From: CAADGN01 sp035443945
GTDB lineage: Bacteria; Planctomycetota; Phycisphaerae; Phycisphaerales; UBA1924
Assembly: GCA_035443945.1 (NCBI GenBank)
Contig: DAOMNQ010000004.1
Location: forward strand, 14,044-78,043
Direction: 5' to 3'
DNA: 64,000 nt
Shown one piece after another: positions 1 to 8,761 of the stretch (position 1 is the stretch's first letter; every line of letters starts with the position of its first letter). The translations under genes were made by a program, and so were the position numbers. A model generated the notes under the pieces. The model worked only from the letters and a program-made list of their open reading frames with translations, made no database searches and had not been told where the DNA came from.

Positions 1-2
1 GC

Positions 3-1160
3 GTCGCGATGAGCGAGATCGGAATCATTGACCACGCCGACGTGCTGGTACGCGGGGACTCGATCGAGGCGGTGGTTCACGGCGGCGAAACCGAGCCTCC
101 CGCCAACGCGACGACGATCGAGGCCTGCGGGCGGGTGCTGTTGCCTGGCTTCGTCGATTGCCACACTCATGCCTGCTGGGCGGGCGACAGGCTCGACGAG
201 TGGGAGACGAAACTCCGCGGCGAGACATACCTGGACACGCTCAGGCGGGGCGGCGGCATCATGGCGACGGTGCGGGCCGTCAGAGCGGCGGGCGAGTCGG
301 AACTCGCCGAGCACCTCGCTGAGCGGCTGAGCCGGGCGATGCGATCCGGCACGACCACGATCGAGGTCAAGAGTGGCTACGGCCTGACCACGGCGGACGA
401 GTTGAAGATGCTGCGGGCCATCCGGCACGCCGGCGACTCGTGGGATGGCACGGTGGTTCCGACCGCCTGCATCGGCCACGCGATCGACCCGGACGTGCCC
501 CGCGACGCCTTCATCCGCCGGACGATCGAGGAGACACTGCCGGCGGTCTCGGCGGAGTTTCCCGGCATCGCCATCGACGCCTACTGCGAGCGCGGGGCCT
601 GGACCGTGGAGGAATGCGTGCGCCTGTTTGAGGCGGCGGCGCAGCGCGGGCACCCGTGCCGCGTCCACGCGGACCAGTTCTCGCGACTCGGCATGACAGC
701 GGAGTCGGCGGCGCGCGGGTTCGTGAGCGTGGATCATCTCGAGGCGAGCGACCCGGGCGAAGTCGGGGCGGTTGCCACGTCGCAGACGGCGGCCGTGCTG
801 CTTCCCTGCTCGGGGTTCCACCTCGACGGCCGATACGCGAACGGGCGTCAAATCATCGACGCCGGCGGCGCGGTCGCACTTGCGACGAACTGGAACCCCG
901 GCAGCGCGCCCTGCGGCTCCGTGCCGATGGCGATCGCCCTCGGGGTGCGGATGTGCGGACTGAACGTCGCCGAAGCGGTCTGCGCCGCGACCGTGAACGG
1001 CGCGGGCGTCCTCGGATTGCGCGATCGAGGCGTCATCGCGCCGGGGATGCGGGCGGACCTCGTGCTGCTGAGGCACACGGATGTACGGATGCTCGCGTGG
1101 GAGTTCGGCATGGATGCCATAGACCGCGTGATCAGCGGGGGACACGTGGTTTCGACGTGA
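3..1160 (+). CDS. hutI: Imidazolonepropionase (5' end outside window)
   Basis: Zinc/iron amidohydrolase that opens the ring of 4-imidazolone-5-propionate to give N-formimino-L-glutamate in histidine degradation; cytoplasmic. Visible family motifs are the metal-binding HTH in PGFVDCHTHACWAGDR, EVKSGYGL, the HADQF segment, and ATNWNPGSAPCGS near the C-terminus. The reading frame is open to the left edge. The first in-window ATG (position 9) opens MSEIGIIDHADVLV, which in HutI is an internal segment after the N-terminal beta strand, so the true start lies upstream. The visible 383 residues are therefore nearly the whole protein. No other hut genes are in the window. Identity is secure; only the start is unknown. 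Confidence 0.95.
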   Translation, partial: VAMSEIGIIDHADVLVRGDSIEAVVHGGETEPPANATTIEACGRVLLPGFVDCHTHACWAGDRLDEWETKLRGETYLDTLRRGGGIMATVRAVRAAGESELAEHLAERLSRAMRSGTTTIEVKSGYGLTTADELKMLRAIRHAGDSWDGTVVPTACIGHAIDPDVPRDAFIRRTIEETLPAVSAEFPGIAIDAYCERGAWTVEECVRLFEAAAQRGHPCRVHADQFSRLGMTAESAARGFVSVDHLEASDPGEVGAVATSQTAAVLLPCSGFHLDGRYANGRQIIDAGGAVALATNWNPGSAPCGSVPMAIALGVRMCGLNVAEAVCAATVNGAGVLGLRDRGVIAPGMRADLVLLRHTDVRMLAWEFGMDAIDRVISGGHVVST

Positions 1161-1177
1161 CCCTCTCGGCGCTGCAC

Positions 1178-2080
1178 TCATCTGGGCGCGAGGATCGAGA
1201 TGGCCTTCGGTTCGACCGAGCATCGCCACACGACCTCACCGGACGTCTGCGAAGGGATGCCGGCGGGGCCGGTCTCGCCGTCGATCTGGCATGGAGCGCC
1301 GGGGTCGTCGGTGGTCACTTCAACGACTCGCCCGCGCGCAAGCCGGCAGGACGGCAGTTTGAACTGAGCGCGGCATCGGGCGGCGAGCAACCAGGCGAGA
1401 GCGGCGACGGCTGTCGTCGTGGGGAAGCAGACGGCGTCGAGCACGCCGTCGGCGACGTAGGCCGCTGGGCAGGGATCGATCCGCAGTCCGTAGTGACGAC
1501 TGTTGGCGATGACGACGAACCCTCGGCGTGCCTGGACGATGGGCCTTCCATCGACTGTTACGGTGAGCCGTGGCAGGTGCGGGCGGATCAACTCGGCCAG
1601 CACGGGGCGGACGTATGCGGCGTGCCCGACGGCTCGCGTGCGCAGGGCGTCGAGGCGGTGGATGACACCGGCATCGGGGCCGATGGAAGCCATGAGGGCG
1701 AAAGGTCGGCCGTTGCACCGGGCGAGGTCCATGCGGGCGAGGCGGCGGCGTTCAATCGCGGCAAGCAGGTGAGGAATGCGGGCACTCATGCCGAACTCGC
1801 GTGCGAACAGATTCTCGTTGCCGGTCGGCAGGTGGTAGAACGGGGCGTCGTGAGCCGCCAGGGTGTCGAGGAGGTGATTGACGGTCCCGTCACCGCCGAC
1901 AACCACGGCGAGAGAGCAGGCGCGGATCGCACTCGCGGCATCGTGACCATCGCTCATCGGCCCGACCGGCACGAGGAGGACTTCGTGGCCGGCGCGGCTC
2001 AGGGCATCGGCAGCGGACGCGCCGAGGCGACCCGCGCGACCCCTGCCCGAACACGCGTTGACGAGAACTGCGACTCTCAC
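1178..2080 (-). CDS. Diacylglycerol/sphingosine kinase-family lipid kinase
   Basis: A 300-residue protein of the DAGK catalytic-domain (YegS/LCB5) superfamily, which phosphorylates lipid hydroxyl groups with ATP at the inner membrane face. The N-terminus MRVAVLVNACSGRGRAG is the phosphate-binding beginning of the fold, and VVVGGDGTVNHLL (about residues 78-90) is the diagnostic GGDGT loop. The family NPxSG is replaced by NACSGRG. No transmembrane helix is evident. The start is a GTG with no Shine-Dalgarno; a TACGCT hexamer lies 9 nt upstream. It is divergent from map and convergent with hutI. The lipid substrate cannot be predicted. Confidence 0.85.
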   Translation of the reverse strand: MRVAVLVNACSGRGRAGRLGASAADALSRAGHEVLLVPVGPMSDGHDAASAIRACSLAVVVGGDGTVNHLLDTLAAHDAPFYHLPTGNENLFAREFGMSARIPHLLAAIERRRLARMDLARCNGRPFALMASIGPDAGVIHRLDALRTRAVGHAAYVRPVLAELIRPHLPRLTVTVDGRPIVQARRGFVVIANSRHYGLRIDPCPAAYVADGVLDAVCFPTTTAVAALAWLLAARCRAQFKLPSCRLARGRVVEVTTDDPGAPCQIDGETGPAGIPSQTSGEVVWRCSVEPKAISILAPR

Positions 2081-2089
2081 GCGGGAATG

Positions 2090-2095
2090 AGCGTA
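2090..2095 (-). promoter_or_regulatory. -10-like hexamer for lipid kinase (leaderless type)
   Basis: Read on the minus strand this is TACGCT, 9 nt before the GTG start of the lipid kinase. The gene has no Shine-Dalgarno, so transcription probably starts at or next to the start codon. No convincing -35 box was seen. Confidence 0.4.
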
Positions 2096-2114
2096 GCGGG
2101 CCGGGACAAGCCGC

Positions 2115-2120
2115 TACCAT
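2115..2120 (+). promoter_or_regulatory. -10-like hexamer for map (leaderless type)
   Basis: TACCAT lies 7 nt before the ATG of map, with no Shine-Dalgarno between them. The expected transcription start falls on or beside the ATG. It is back to back with the minus-strand hexamer of the lipid kinase, so about 47 nt carry both promoters. Confidence 0.45.
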
Positions 2121-2127
2121 TGCGGCC

Positions 2128-2949
2128 ATGCCACGGGCGACCATCGTCACCGAGCACGACGCCGAACTCGCCCTTGCGGCGGCGCAGTGCGTCGTGGAGG
2201 CGCACCGCCGGCTGGCCGAGTTCCTGCGCCGGGGGCAGACGCTCGCGGAGATCGACCGCTTCGTCGCCCGCACGCTGGAGGATCTGCGTTGCCGGTCGTG
2301 CTTCCTGCACTACAAGGTGCCGAAGACGCCGCCCTTCCCGTCGCACGCCTGCCTGAGCGTGAACGATTGCATCGTCCACGGCACCGCCGGCTACCTCACA
2401 CGCCCCCTGACAGACGGCGATCTGCTCAAGGTCGACGTCGGCGTCGTCCACCGCGGGTGGATCGGAGATGCCGCGTGGACGTACTCGTTCGGGCCGCCCA
2501 CGGACGAGGTTCGGCGGCTCATGGCGTGCGGCAAGGAGTCGATCCGGCGGGGCGTGGCTGAACTTCGGCCCGGCAACACGTACCTTGCCTGGGCACGAAC
2601 CGTGCAGGAGTATGTCGAAGGCGAGTGCGGCTTTCACCTGGTCCGCGGCCTGGGAGGGCACGGGTACGGGCGTCGGTTGCACGAGCCGCCGTTTGTGTCC
2701 AACGTCGTTCCCGGCTCGCCCTTCGAGTGGCCGGACGGCGGCGAGCCGTGCCGGGCGGGAACGCTCGTCGCGGTCGAGCCGATGATCGCAGTCGGGACCG
2801 GCCGCACCAGGCAGGCGAGGCACGAGTGGCCGATTTTCACCGAGGACGGCTCGATGAGCGTGCACTACGAGCACGATGTCCTCATCAGCGAGTCAGGCCC
2901 GCGCGTCCTCACCGAGGGGCTTGAGTCGCTGCCCGACGTCGTCGGCTGA
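2128..2949 (+). CDS. map: Methionine aminopeptidase, type I
   Basis: Removes the initiator methionine from nascent proteins using a dinuclear metal centre. The 273 residues have the type I length. Visible metal ligands are the Asp in KVDVGV, the Asp in GDAAWT, the His in GLGGHGYG, the Glu in VAVEPMI and the Glu in HYEHDVLI. The substrate-pocket sequence NDCIVHGT is also present. There is no N-terminal zinc-finger extension. The ATG was chosen because the protein begins in register with the family and a TACCAT hexamer precedes it by 7 nt. It stands alone and ends at a strong hairpin shared with the convergent subtilase gene. Confidence 0.93.
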   Translation: MPRATIVTEHDAELALAAAQCVVEAHRRLAEFLRRGQTLAEIDRFVARTLEDLRCRSCFLHYKVPKTPPFPSHACLSVNDCIVHGTAGYLTRPLTDGDLLKVDVGVVHRGWIGDAAWTYSFGPPTDEVRRLMACGKESIRRGVAELRPGNTYLAWARTVQEYVEGECGFHLVRGLGGHGYGRRLHEPPFVSNVVPGSPFEWPDGGEPCRAGTLVAVEPMIAVGTGRTRQARHEWPIFTEDGSMSVHYEHDVLISESGPRVLTEGLESLPDVVG

Positions 2950-2960
2950 TCGCACGAGAA

Positions 2961-2988
2961 AGGGGCCGGCCCCTTCGGACCGGCCCCT
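2961..2988. terminator. Stem-loop between convergent genes
   Basis: A perfect 9-bp inverted repeat (AGGGGCCGG/CCGGCCCCT) around a 10-nt spacer sits 11 nt after the map stop and 24 nt beyond the end of the convergent subtilase gene. No T tract follows on either strand, so it may act with Rho or only as a 3'-end stabiliser. It would serve both genes. Confidence 0.55.
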
Positions 2989-3012
2989 GTGGATTGCCAG
3001 CGGGATTCCGTG

Positions 3013-5214
3013 TCAGTTATCGATGGCCGCGGACCAGGGCGACCAGGTGCTGTTGCGCCCGTCGCAGAGGGTGCGGACGCGGTAGCGGTAGCGCCCCGAG
3101 GGCGGGCTGTCGGAGGTGCCGGTGACGTTTGCGCCGACGGTTCCGATCACGGTCGTATTGGTCCAGGTGTTGCCGACGCGCTGCTGGCGCTGAATCTCGA
3201 AGCCAGATTCAATGCCGGAGGGGTCGTTCCAAGCGATGAAGATTGTGCCGCCCGTCGCGGAGCCTGTCGGCTTGGCGGGCGTCGCGGCCCGGAGAACGAT
3301 CCATGCCGACCAGGATGAATCGCCGCCGGTCCCGTTGGCGCGCACCCTGTAGCGCCATCCGCCCTGTCCGACGTTGTCGCTGAACGTGGTCACGTTCGCG
3401 CCGACCGAGCCGACGATCGTGCCGTTCTTCCACTGGCCGGACACCTTCTCCTGTCGCTGGACCTGGAACCCGGTCTCGTTGTTGGAGTTGTCGGTCCAGA
3501 CGACGACGGCCTGACCCGGCGCGCCTTCTTCGCCAGAGACGATGGTGGGAACGACCGGGATGCTCGCTTGAACGATCGAGATGCTGAAGAAGTCATCATC
3601 GCTGAGACCGCCCGAATCGGTCACGGTCGGCGTCATGTAGTGCACGCCGAGCGAGAGCGAAGACGTCGTCACGTTGGCGCCGACGCCGATGACACCGTCC
3701 ACGTGCGACACCCAGACGATCTGGCTGGAGATGTCGCCGTCCTCGGGGTCGATCGCGGTGCCCGAGAACGTGACGGGCGAGCCTTGCAGGAACTGCGAAC
3801 CATTCGAGGGAGAGAGGACGGTGAGCACGGGGGGCTGGTTGGGGGTGTAGCCGATCGCGGCGGCCGCGTTGACCACGCCGCCGGTGACCGTGTTGTTCTG
3901 GAGCGCGGTGATCGGGCGCGTCGTGCTCATCACCTGCTGGTAGATCGAGGACCACGGCGAGTTGGGGTTCTTGCCGTAGACGAGCGCCACGACGCCCGCA
4001 GCGTGCGGCGAAGCCATCGACGTGCCGTCCATGTACGCATACCCGCTGGTGCCGTAGGTGCTGTAGATGTTCGCGCCCGGCGCTCCCATGTCGACGGACG
4101 TCTTGCCGTAGTTCGACCAGCTCGGCTTTGTGTCATTGCTGGTCGTCGCCGCGACGGCGAGCAGATTGGTGTTCGTGTACGAGGCCGGGTAGAAGGGGCT
4201 GGAGTCGTTGTTCGAGCCGTTGTTGCCCGCGGCGCAGACGTAGATGTGCCCGACGGCCTTGGAGTTCTCGATGGCGTTGAAGAGAGAGGATGAGTAGCCG
4301 CCGCCGCCCCACGAGTTGTTGGAGACCTTGACCTGCTTGTTGACGGCGTACTGGAGACTGTTGATGGCGCCGGAGATGGTTCCTCCGCCGGAACCGAGGA
4401 ATCGGAGGGCCATGAGTTTGCACTGCCAGTTGACGCCGACGACGCCCGTGCCGTTGTTGCCGACCGCGCCGACGGTGCCGGCGACGTGCGTGCCGTGGCC
4501 GGTGTCGTATGGGTTGTTGTCGTTGCTGTAGAAGTCGTAGCCGTAGATGTCGTCGATGTACCCGTTCCCGTCGTCGTCGATGCCGTTGTTGGGGATTTCG
4601 CCGGGATTCACCCAGCGATTGGCCGCCAGGTCAGGGTGGTTGTAGTTCATCCCCGTGTCGATGATGGCCACGACGAAGTTCGGGTTGCCCTTGTAGACGT
4701 CCCAGGCCTCGGGGCCGTCAATGTCGGCGTCGACCTTGCCGTTGACCCCGTTGACGTTCTGGCCCGTGTTGTGCATGCCCCACAGGCGGGAGAAGTGCGT
4801 GTCGTTCGGGATGACGCAGGTGCGAACGATGTAGTCCGGCTCGGCGTAGACCACCGCGGCCGAAAGCGCGGGACTCGAGAGCGTCGCGATCGCATTGTTC
4901 ACGCTCACGCCGCCGCCAAGACTCAGGTGCACGAGGTCCGGAACCAGCGTGAACCGGTCCAGCACCCGCCCGCCGACGATCGCAGCGACGGCCTCCGCCG
5001 GCGTCCCCGGCGTGAGTTGCACGAGAATCGTGAACGGGTCGTAATCGAGACGAATCGTCGGATCTTCGAGCAGCGAGTGCAGCGCCGCCCGGGGGTTCTC
5101 GGGCGCCACGCCCGCCATGTGCAGCGACAGCGCGTCATCCGACGCGGAGGACGCTCCGGCGAACGCCATGAGCGCGCCAAGACAGAGTGCGATCCGATCG
5201 CGTGCCCACTTCAT
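3013..5214 (-). CDS. Secreted subtilisin-like serine peptidase (S8)
   Basis: Exported endopeptidase of 733 residues. The start at MKWARD was chosen because it gives a clean signal peptide (about residues 1-25) and has AAAGGAAC upstream; an open extension further 5' lacks both. The catalytic triad is visible as Asp186 (VAIIDTG), His240 (GHGTHVAG) and Ser399 (DGTSMASPHAAG), with the oxyanion Asn331 in CAAGNNG. A prodomain-like segment covers about 45-130. After the catalytic domain come an Ig/PKD-like module (about 485-570) and two fibronectin III-like repeats that resemble each other (both contain TxVGxVGANVT). No dockerin or PEP-CTERM tail is present. Target proteins are unknown. Confidence 0.92.
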   Translation of the reverse strand: MKWARDRIALCLGALMAFAGASSASDDALSLHMAGVAPENPRAALHSLLEDPTIRLDYDPFTILVQLTPGTPAEAVAAIVGGRVLDRFTLVPDLVHLSLGGGVSVNNAIATLSSPALSAAVVYAEPDYIVRTCVIPNDTHFSRLWGMHNTGQNVNGVNGKVDADIDGPEAWDVYKGNPNFVVAIIDTGMNYNHPDLAANRWVNPGEIPNNGIDDDGNGYIDDIYGYDFYSNDNNPYDTGHGTHVAGTVGAVGNNGTGVVGVNWQCKLMALRFLGSGGGTISGAINSLQYAVNKQVKVSNNSWGGGGYSSSLFNAIENSKAVGHIYVCAAGNNGSNNDSSPFYPASYTNTNLLAVAATTSNDTKPSWSNYGKTSVDMGAPGANIYSTYGTSGYAYMDGTSMASPHAAGVVALVYGKNPNSPWSSIYQQVMSTTRPITALQNNTVTGGVVNAAAAIGYTPNQPPVLTVLSPSNGSQFLQGSPVTFSGTAIDPEDGDISSQIVWVSHVDGVIGVGANVTTSSLSLGVHYMTPTVTDSGGLSDDDFFSISIVQASIPVVPTIVSGEEGAPGQAVVVWTDNSNNETGFQVQRQEKVSGQWKNGTIVGSVGANVTTFSDNVGQGGWRYRVRANGTGGDSSWSAWIVLRAATPAKPTGSATGGTIFIAWNDPSGIESGFEIQRQQRVGNTWTNTTVIGTVGANVTGTSDSPPSGRYRYRVRTLCDGRNSTWSPWSAAIDN

Positions 5215-5243
5215 GCCTCGTTCCTTTCTTCGCATGTGCCCGT

Positions 5244-5264
5244 CCGGGCGGGACTTCCGCCCGG
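5244..5264 (-). promoter_or_regulatory. Hairpin in the 5' leader of the subtilase gene
   Basis: Perfect 8-bp arms (CCGGGCGG/CCGCCCGG) around a 5-nt loop lie 30-50 nt upstream of the subtilase start, ahead of its Shine-Dalgarno. It could affect mRNA stability or translation. No known riboswitch was recognised. Confidence 0.3.
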
Positions 5265-5362
5265 CGTTCTCTCCGACGGCCCATCCGGCAACGCCAAAGC
5301 GCGAACCGCGCCTCTTGAGCATGGCGGCACCGGCACCGAAACCCCCAAGAGTATCCGCAAAT

Positions 5363-5389
5363 GCCCCCTTTCCGGGGCCACATTTTTTT
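5363..5389 (+). terminator. Terminator-like hairpin plus T7, upstream of trpA
   Basis: GCCCC and GGGGC pair around a 6-nt loop and are followed by CACA and seven T on the plus strand. This is the only GC stem with a long T run that I saw in the window. It lies before the predicted trpA transcription start, so it would stop antisense or read-through transcription entering trpA rather than end a known gene. Confidence 0.35.
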
Positions 5390-5403
5390 GAAAGTACTTC
5401 AAA
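5387..5403. promoter_or_regulatory. AT-rich palindrome between subtilase and trpA
   Basis: TTTGAA and TTCAAA flank AGTAC, forming a near-perfect palindrome in the only AT-rich spot of this divergent intergenic region. The location suits an operator, but no cognate regulator is known. Confidence 0.25.
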
Positions 5404-5436
5404 GGGCATCCCCCGTCAAGAGTCGAGGGGATCGGT

Positions 5437-5452
5437 CCTCGGTCGACCGAGG
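5437..5452. promoter_or_regulatory. Perfect 16-bp palindrome upstream of trpA
   Basis: CCTCGGTCGACCGAGG is perfectly self-complementary and ends 14 nt before the trpA -10-like hexamer, where a -35 region or repressor site would lie. It may be an operator. No TrpR-type consensus was recognised. Confidence 0.35.
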
Positions 5453-5466
5453 CTCCTGCGAGGCAC

Positions 5467-5472
5467 TACGCT
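5467..5472 (+). promoter_or_regulatory. -10-like hexamer for trpA (leaderless type)
   Basis: TACGCT lies 8 nt before the trpA ATG and there is no Shine-Dalgarno. Transcription probably begins at the start codon, which leaves no room for a classical trp leader-peptide attenuator. Confidence 0.45.
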
Positions 5473-5480
5473 CTGCGGCC

Positions 5481-6290
5481 ATGAACCGAGTCGATCGTGC
5501 TTTTGAGGAGGCTCGCAGGTCTCAGCGGCGCCTGCTGATGCCCTTCATCTGCGGTGGATTCCCCAGGCCCGGACTGACGGGGCCGCTCTTGGCGGCCTTG
5601 GAACGGGGAGGCGCGTCCATCGTCGAAGTCGGCATCCCGTTTTCCGATCCAATCGCGGACGGACCCGTCATCGCCGGTGCGATGCACAGGGCGATCGAGG
5701 CAGGTACAACGCCCGAGAGCATCTTCGAAGAGGTCGGTGCTGTTAGGGACACGATCGGGATCGGCATGGTGGCCATGGTCAGTGTGACGATCGTCCATCG
5801 CCTCGGAGGTCGAGAGGGCTTCATCGAACGGGCCTCGGAAGTCGGGTTCGACGGCCTGATCATCCCCGATTTGCCGTTGGAGGACAGTGGAGCGTACCGA
5901 GAGCGCTGCTCGGAGATCGGCATGACGTTCTCCCACCTCGTGGCTCCGACAACCCCCCGTGACCGCGCCACGTCTCTCGCGAAAGGCTCCACGGGGTTCG
6001 TGTACCTGCTTGCACGCACCGGGATTACGGGTGAAAGGACGGACGCCCCGGACGTGGCGGAGCGCGTCGCCGGCCTCCGTCGATCGACCGACCTTCCGAT
6101 CGCGTGCGGCTTCGGCGTCTCAACCCCTGAGCACGTACGGGCGGTGGTTGCTCACGCCGACGCAGCCATTGTGGGGAGCGCGGTGGTTCGGCGGCTCGAT
6201 CGGGCGATCGAGTCGGGCGGAGATCCGGTTGAAGCGGCTGAGGCCTTCACCCGCGAACTGGCGACGGGGCTTGCCGGCCCGCCGGGTTGA
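5481..6290 (+). CDS. trpA: Tryptophan synthase alpha subunit
   Basis: Cleaves indole-3-glycerol phosphate to indole, which is channelled to the beta subunit (TrpB). The TIM-barrel protein has 269 residues, the normal length. The catalytic residues fall at the same numbers as in E. coli: Glu49 in VEVGIPFSDP and Asp60 in PIADGP. LIIPDLPLED and GFGVSTPEHV are also typical. The ATG was chosen because upstream in-frame sequence has no family similarity and a TACGCT hexamer precedes this start. It is separated from any trpB, so the operon is split in this organism. It is followed directly by glnN, with 247 nt between. Confidence 0.95.
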   Translation: MNRVDRAFEEARRSQRRLLMPFICGGFPRPGLTGPLLAALERGGASIVEVGIPFSDPIADGPVIAGAMHRAIEAGTTPESIFEEVGAVRDTIGIGMVAMVSVTIVHRLGGREGFIERASEVGFDGLIIPDLPLEDSGAYRERCSEIGMTFSHLVAPTTPRDRATSLAKGSTGFVYLLARTGITGERTDAPDVAERVAGLRRSTDLPIACGFGVSTPEHVRAVVAHADAAIVGSAVVRRLDRAIESGGDPVEAAEAFTRELATGLAGPPG

Positions 6291-6537
6291 GGCTCGGGAG
6301 GGTGGCAGCACAAAATATTGTGGGGGATCGCCGCGCGGCCTTGCGAACTCCGCCGGGGATGCAACAATCTCGGCGTCGGGTCCGGCGCGGGTCCGACTCC
6401 GCACGGCGGCACGTCGGAGACTCGCCGCCCAGGGTTGCGAGGAGCAGGCAAGCATGGTCCGGCGAGAGCTGAACGGCAATGGTGCGCGCACCGCGTACGT
6501 CGGCACGACGGAGCGCAACGGCACGGAGGACACCGCC

Positions 6538-8661
6538 ATGACACGGTGGGAGGACGTGGAAGCGACCTTCTCGTGCGACGTGTTCACCGAGCGCGTGATG
6601 CAGCAGCGCCTGCCGAAGGACGTGTTCCGGCGCCTGCTTCGCACCATTCACCACGGCGACCCGCTCGAGATCGAGGTCGCGGACGTGATCGCCGCCGCCA
6701 TGAAGGACTGGGCGGTCGAGAACGGCGCGACGCACTACACGCACTGGTTCCAGCCCCTCACCGGCCTGACCGCCGAGAAGCACGACACGTTCCTGACGCC
6801 TGACGGGCACGGCGGGGTGATCAGCGAGTTCACGGGGTCGATGCTGGTGCAGGGCGAGCCGGACGCTTCGAGTTTCCCGTCCGGTGGGCTGCGGGCGACG
6901 TTCGAGGCGCGTGGATACACGGCGTGGGACGCGACCAGCCCGGTGTTCCTGATGCGCGGTCCGAACTACGCCACACTGTGCATCCCGACGGCGTTCGTGT
7001 CGTGGAACGGCGAGGCGCTGGACAAGAAGACCCCGCTGCTGCGGTCGATGGACGCGCTGTCCGCCGCCGCGCTGCGGGTGCTGCGCATCTTCGGGAGCGA
7101 CACGGGCGTGCGCCGGGTGTACGCGACGGTCGGCGCGGAGCAGGAGTACTTCCTGATCGACCAGTCGCTGTTCTACTCGCGTCCCGACCTCTCGACGTGC
7201 GACCGGACGCTGTTCGGCGCCCGTCCGCCGAAAGGGCAGCAGTTGGAGGACCACTACTTCGGCTCGATCCCGCCGCGGGTGCTGGCGTTCATGGCCGAGT
7301 GCGAGCGTGAGTTGTACCGGCTGGGCGTGCCGGTCAAGACGAGGCACAACGAGGTCGCGCCCGGGCAGTTCGAACTGGCCGCGCACTACGAGACGGCGAA
7401 CGTGGCGTGCGACCACCAGATGATCGTGATGGAGACGCTCAAGCGCGTCGCGCCCCGCTACGGCCTGCGCTGCGTCCTCTCGGAGAAGCCCTTCGCGGGC
7501 ATCAACGGCTCTGGCAAGCACCTGAACTGGTCGATGGCGACCGACACGGGCGAGAACCTGCTCGACCCGCAGGACGACACGCACTCGAACATGGAGTTCC
7601 TGACGTTCCTGTGCGCCGTGATACGTGCCGTGGACCTGAACGCGGACCTGCTGCGGGCTTCGGTGGCGAGCGCGGGGAACGACCACCGCCTGGGCGCCAA
7701 CGAGGCGCCGCCCGCGATCATCTCGATCTTTCTGGGCGACATGCTGACGGACATCATCGAGCAGTTGGCCGCGGGCGCGCCAAAGAAGACCATGCGCGGC
7801 GGGAAACTCGACCTCGGGGCGGCGACGCTGCCGCAGATCCCCCGGCACACGGGGGACCGGAACCGGACCTCGCCGTTCGCGTTCACGGGCAACAAGTTTG
7901 AGTTTCGAGCGGTGGGCTCGTCGGCGAGCGTCGCCTGGCCGACGACGGTGCTGAACACGATCGTCACCGATTCCCTGCATCACCTGGCGGACGAACTCGA
8001 GAAGGCCGCCGGCGCGAACCCGACCCCTCAGAAACTGGAAACCTCGGTATGGAAGGTGCTGCAGGGCGTGGTCAAGGAGCACCGCCGCGTGATCTTCAAC
8101 GGCGACGGGTACGACGCCGCGTGGCACGCGGAGGCCGAGAAGCGCGGCTTGCCGAACCTGCGGGACACGGTGGATGCGCTGCCGGTGCTGAAGTCGAAGA
8201 AGGCGACGGACCTTTTCAAGCGGCACAAGGTGCTGAGCAAGCCGGAACTGGAGAGCCGGGCGTACATCTTTGTGGAGAAGTACATCAAGCAGGTGACGAT
8301 CGAGGCCGAGACGATCGCGTCGATGGCACGCACGATCATCCTGCCCGCGGCCCTGCGCCAGCAGGCTGAGATCGCCGAGACGATCGCGGCGACCGAGGCG
8401 GCAGACGTGGATGCCGGCGACGCTCGGGCCGCGCTGGAGGAGTTCGTTGATCTGGTGACGCGTTTCCGAGCGGCGCTCGGTCGCGTCGAGGCTGCGCTCC
8501 GGCACGAGTCGTCAAACCCGGACAAGCACGCGGAGCACGTCAAGCGTGCGGTTCGGCCGGCGATGGCTGACTTGCGTGAGTTGGGCGACGAACTGGAGAT
8601 GCACGTTGCGGACGATCTTTGGACTCTCCCCAAGTACCGGGAGATGCTGGCGATCCGATGA
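6538..8661 (+). CDS. glnN: Type III glutamine synthetase
   Basis: ATP-dependent synthesis of glutamine from glutamate and ammonium; the type III enzyme is a large cytoplasmic dodecamer. The 707 residues fit the family (about 700-730). Recognisable segments are GAEQEYFLID with the metal-binding Glu, KTRHNEVAPGQFELA, and the glutamate/ATP-site sequence INGSGKHLNWSM. A Shine-Dalgarno GGAGG lies 8 nt before the chosen ATG. Another ATG at 6454 with GGAGC upstream would add 28 residues and cannot be excluded, since relatives have 15-40 residues before the conserved region. There is no nearby ntr or glnB gene; the sensor/activator pair downstream is separated by a tRNA and a pilin gene. Confidence 0.94.
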   Translation: MTRWEDVEATFSCDVFTERVMQQRLPKDVFRRLLRTIHHGDPLEIEVADVIAAAMKDWAVENGATHYTHWFQPLTGLTAEKHDTFLTPDGHGGVISEFTGSMLVQGEPDASSFPSGGLRATFEARGYTAWDATSPVFLMRGPNYATLCIPTAFVSWNGEALDKKTPLLRSMDALSAAALRVLRIFGSDTGVRRVYATVGAEQEYFLIDQSLFYSRPDLSTCDRTLFGARPPKGQQLEDHYFGSIPPRVLAFMAECERELYRLGVPVKTRHNEVAPGQFELAAHYETANVACDHQMIVMETLKRVAPRYGLRCVLSEKPFAGINGSGKHLNWSMATDTGENLLDPQDDTHSNMEFLTFLCAVIRAVDLNADLLRASVASAGNDHRLGANEAPPAIISIFLGDMLTDIIEQLAAGAPKKTMRGGKLDLGAATLPQIPRHTGDRNRTSPFAFTGNKFEFRAVGSSASVAWPTTVLNTIVTDSLHHLADELEKAAGANPTPQKLETSVWKVLQGVVKEHRRVIFNGDGYDAAWHAEAEKRGLPNLRDTVDALPVLKSKKATDLFKRHKVLSKPELESRAYIFVEKYIKQVTIEAETIASMARTIILPAALRQQAEIAETIAATEAADVDAGDARAALEEFVDLVTRFRAALGRVEAALRHESSNPDKHAEHVKRAVRPAMADLRELGDELEMHVADDLWTLPKYREMLAIR

Positions 8662-8747
8662 GACGCATGACAGACGATGTCCCAGCCACTCGTCCGCTCC
8701 GGCCGCTCCGTCCGCGGGAGGGCGCGAAACGGGTCTCCGGCTTCCGG

Positions 8748-8753
8748 TATGAT
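8748..8753 (+). promoter_or_regulatory. -10 element of the tRNA gene
   Basis: TATGAT lies 8 nt before the first base of tRNA-Ile2, the right distance for a transcript starting at or just before the mature 5' end. No clear -35 box was found 16-18 nt upstream. Confidence 0.45.
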
Positions 8754-8761
8754 GCCCCGAA

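Noticed and set aside
5215..5480. trp leader peptide with attenuator
   Set aside because: No short frame with consecutive Trp codons was found, and the predicted trpA transcript starts at the ATG, after the hairpin.
6305..6325. Sigma-54 promoter or palindromic operator upstream of glnN (TGGCAGCACAAAATATTGTG)
   Set aside because: TGGC is present, but the TTG element is about 4 nt out of register with the -24/-12 spacing. The short CACAA/TTGTG dyad remains as a weak observation only.
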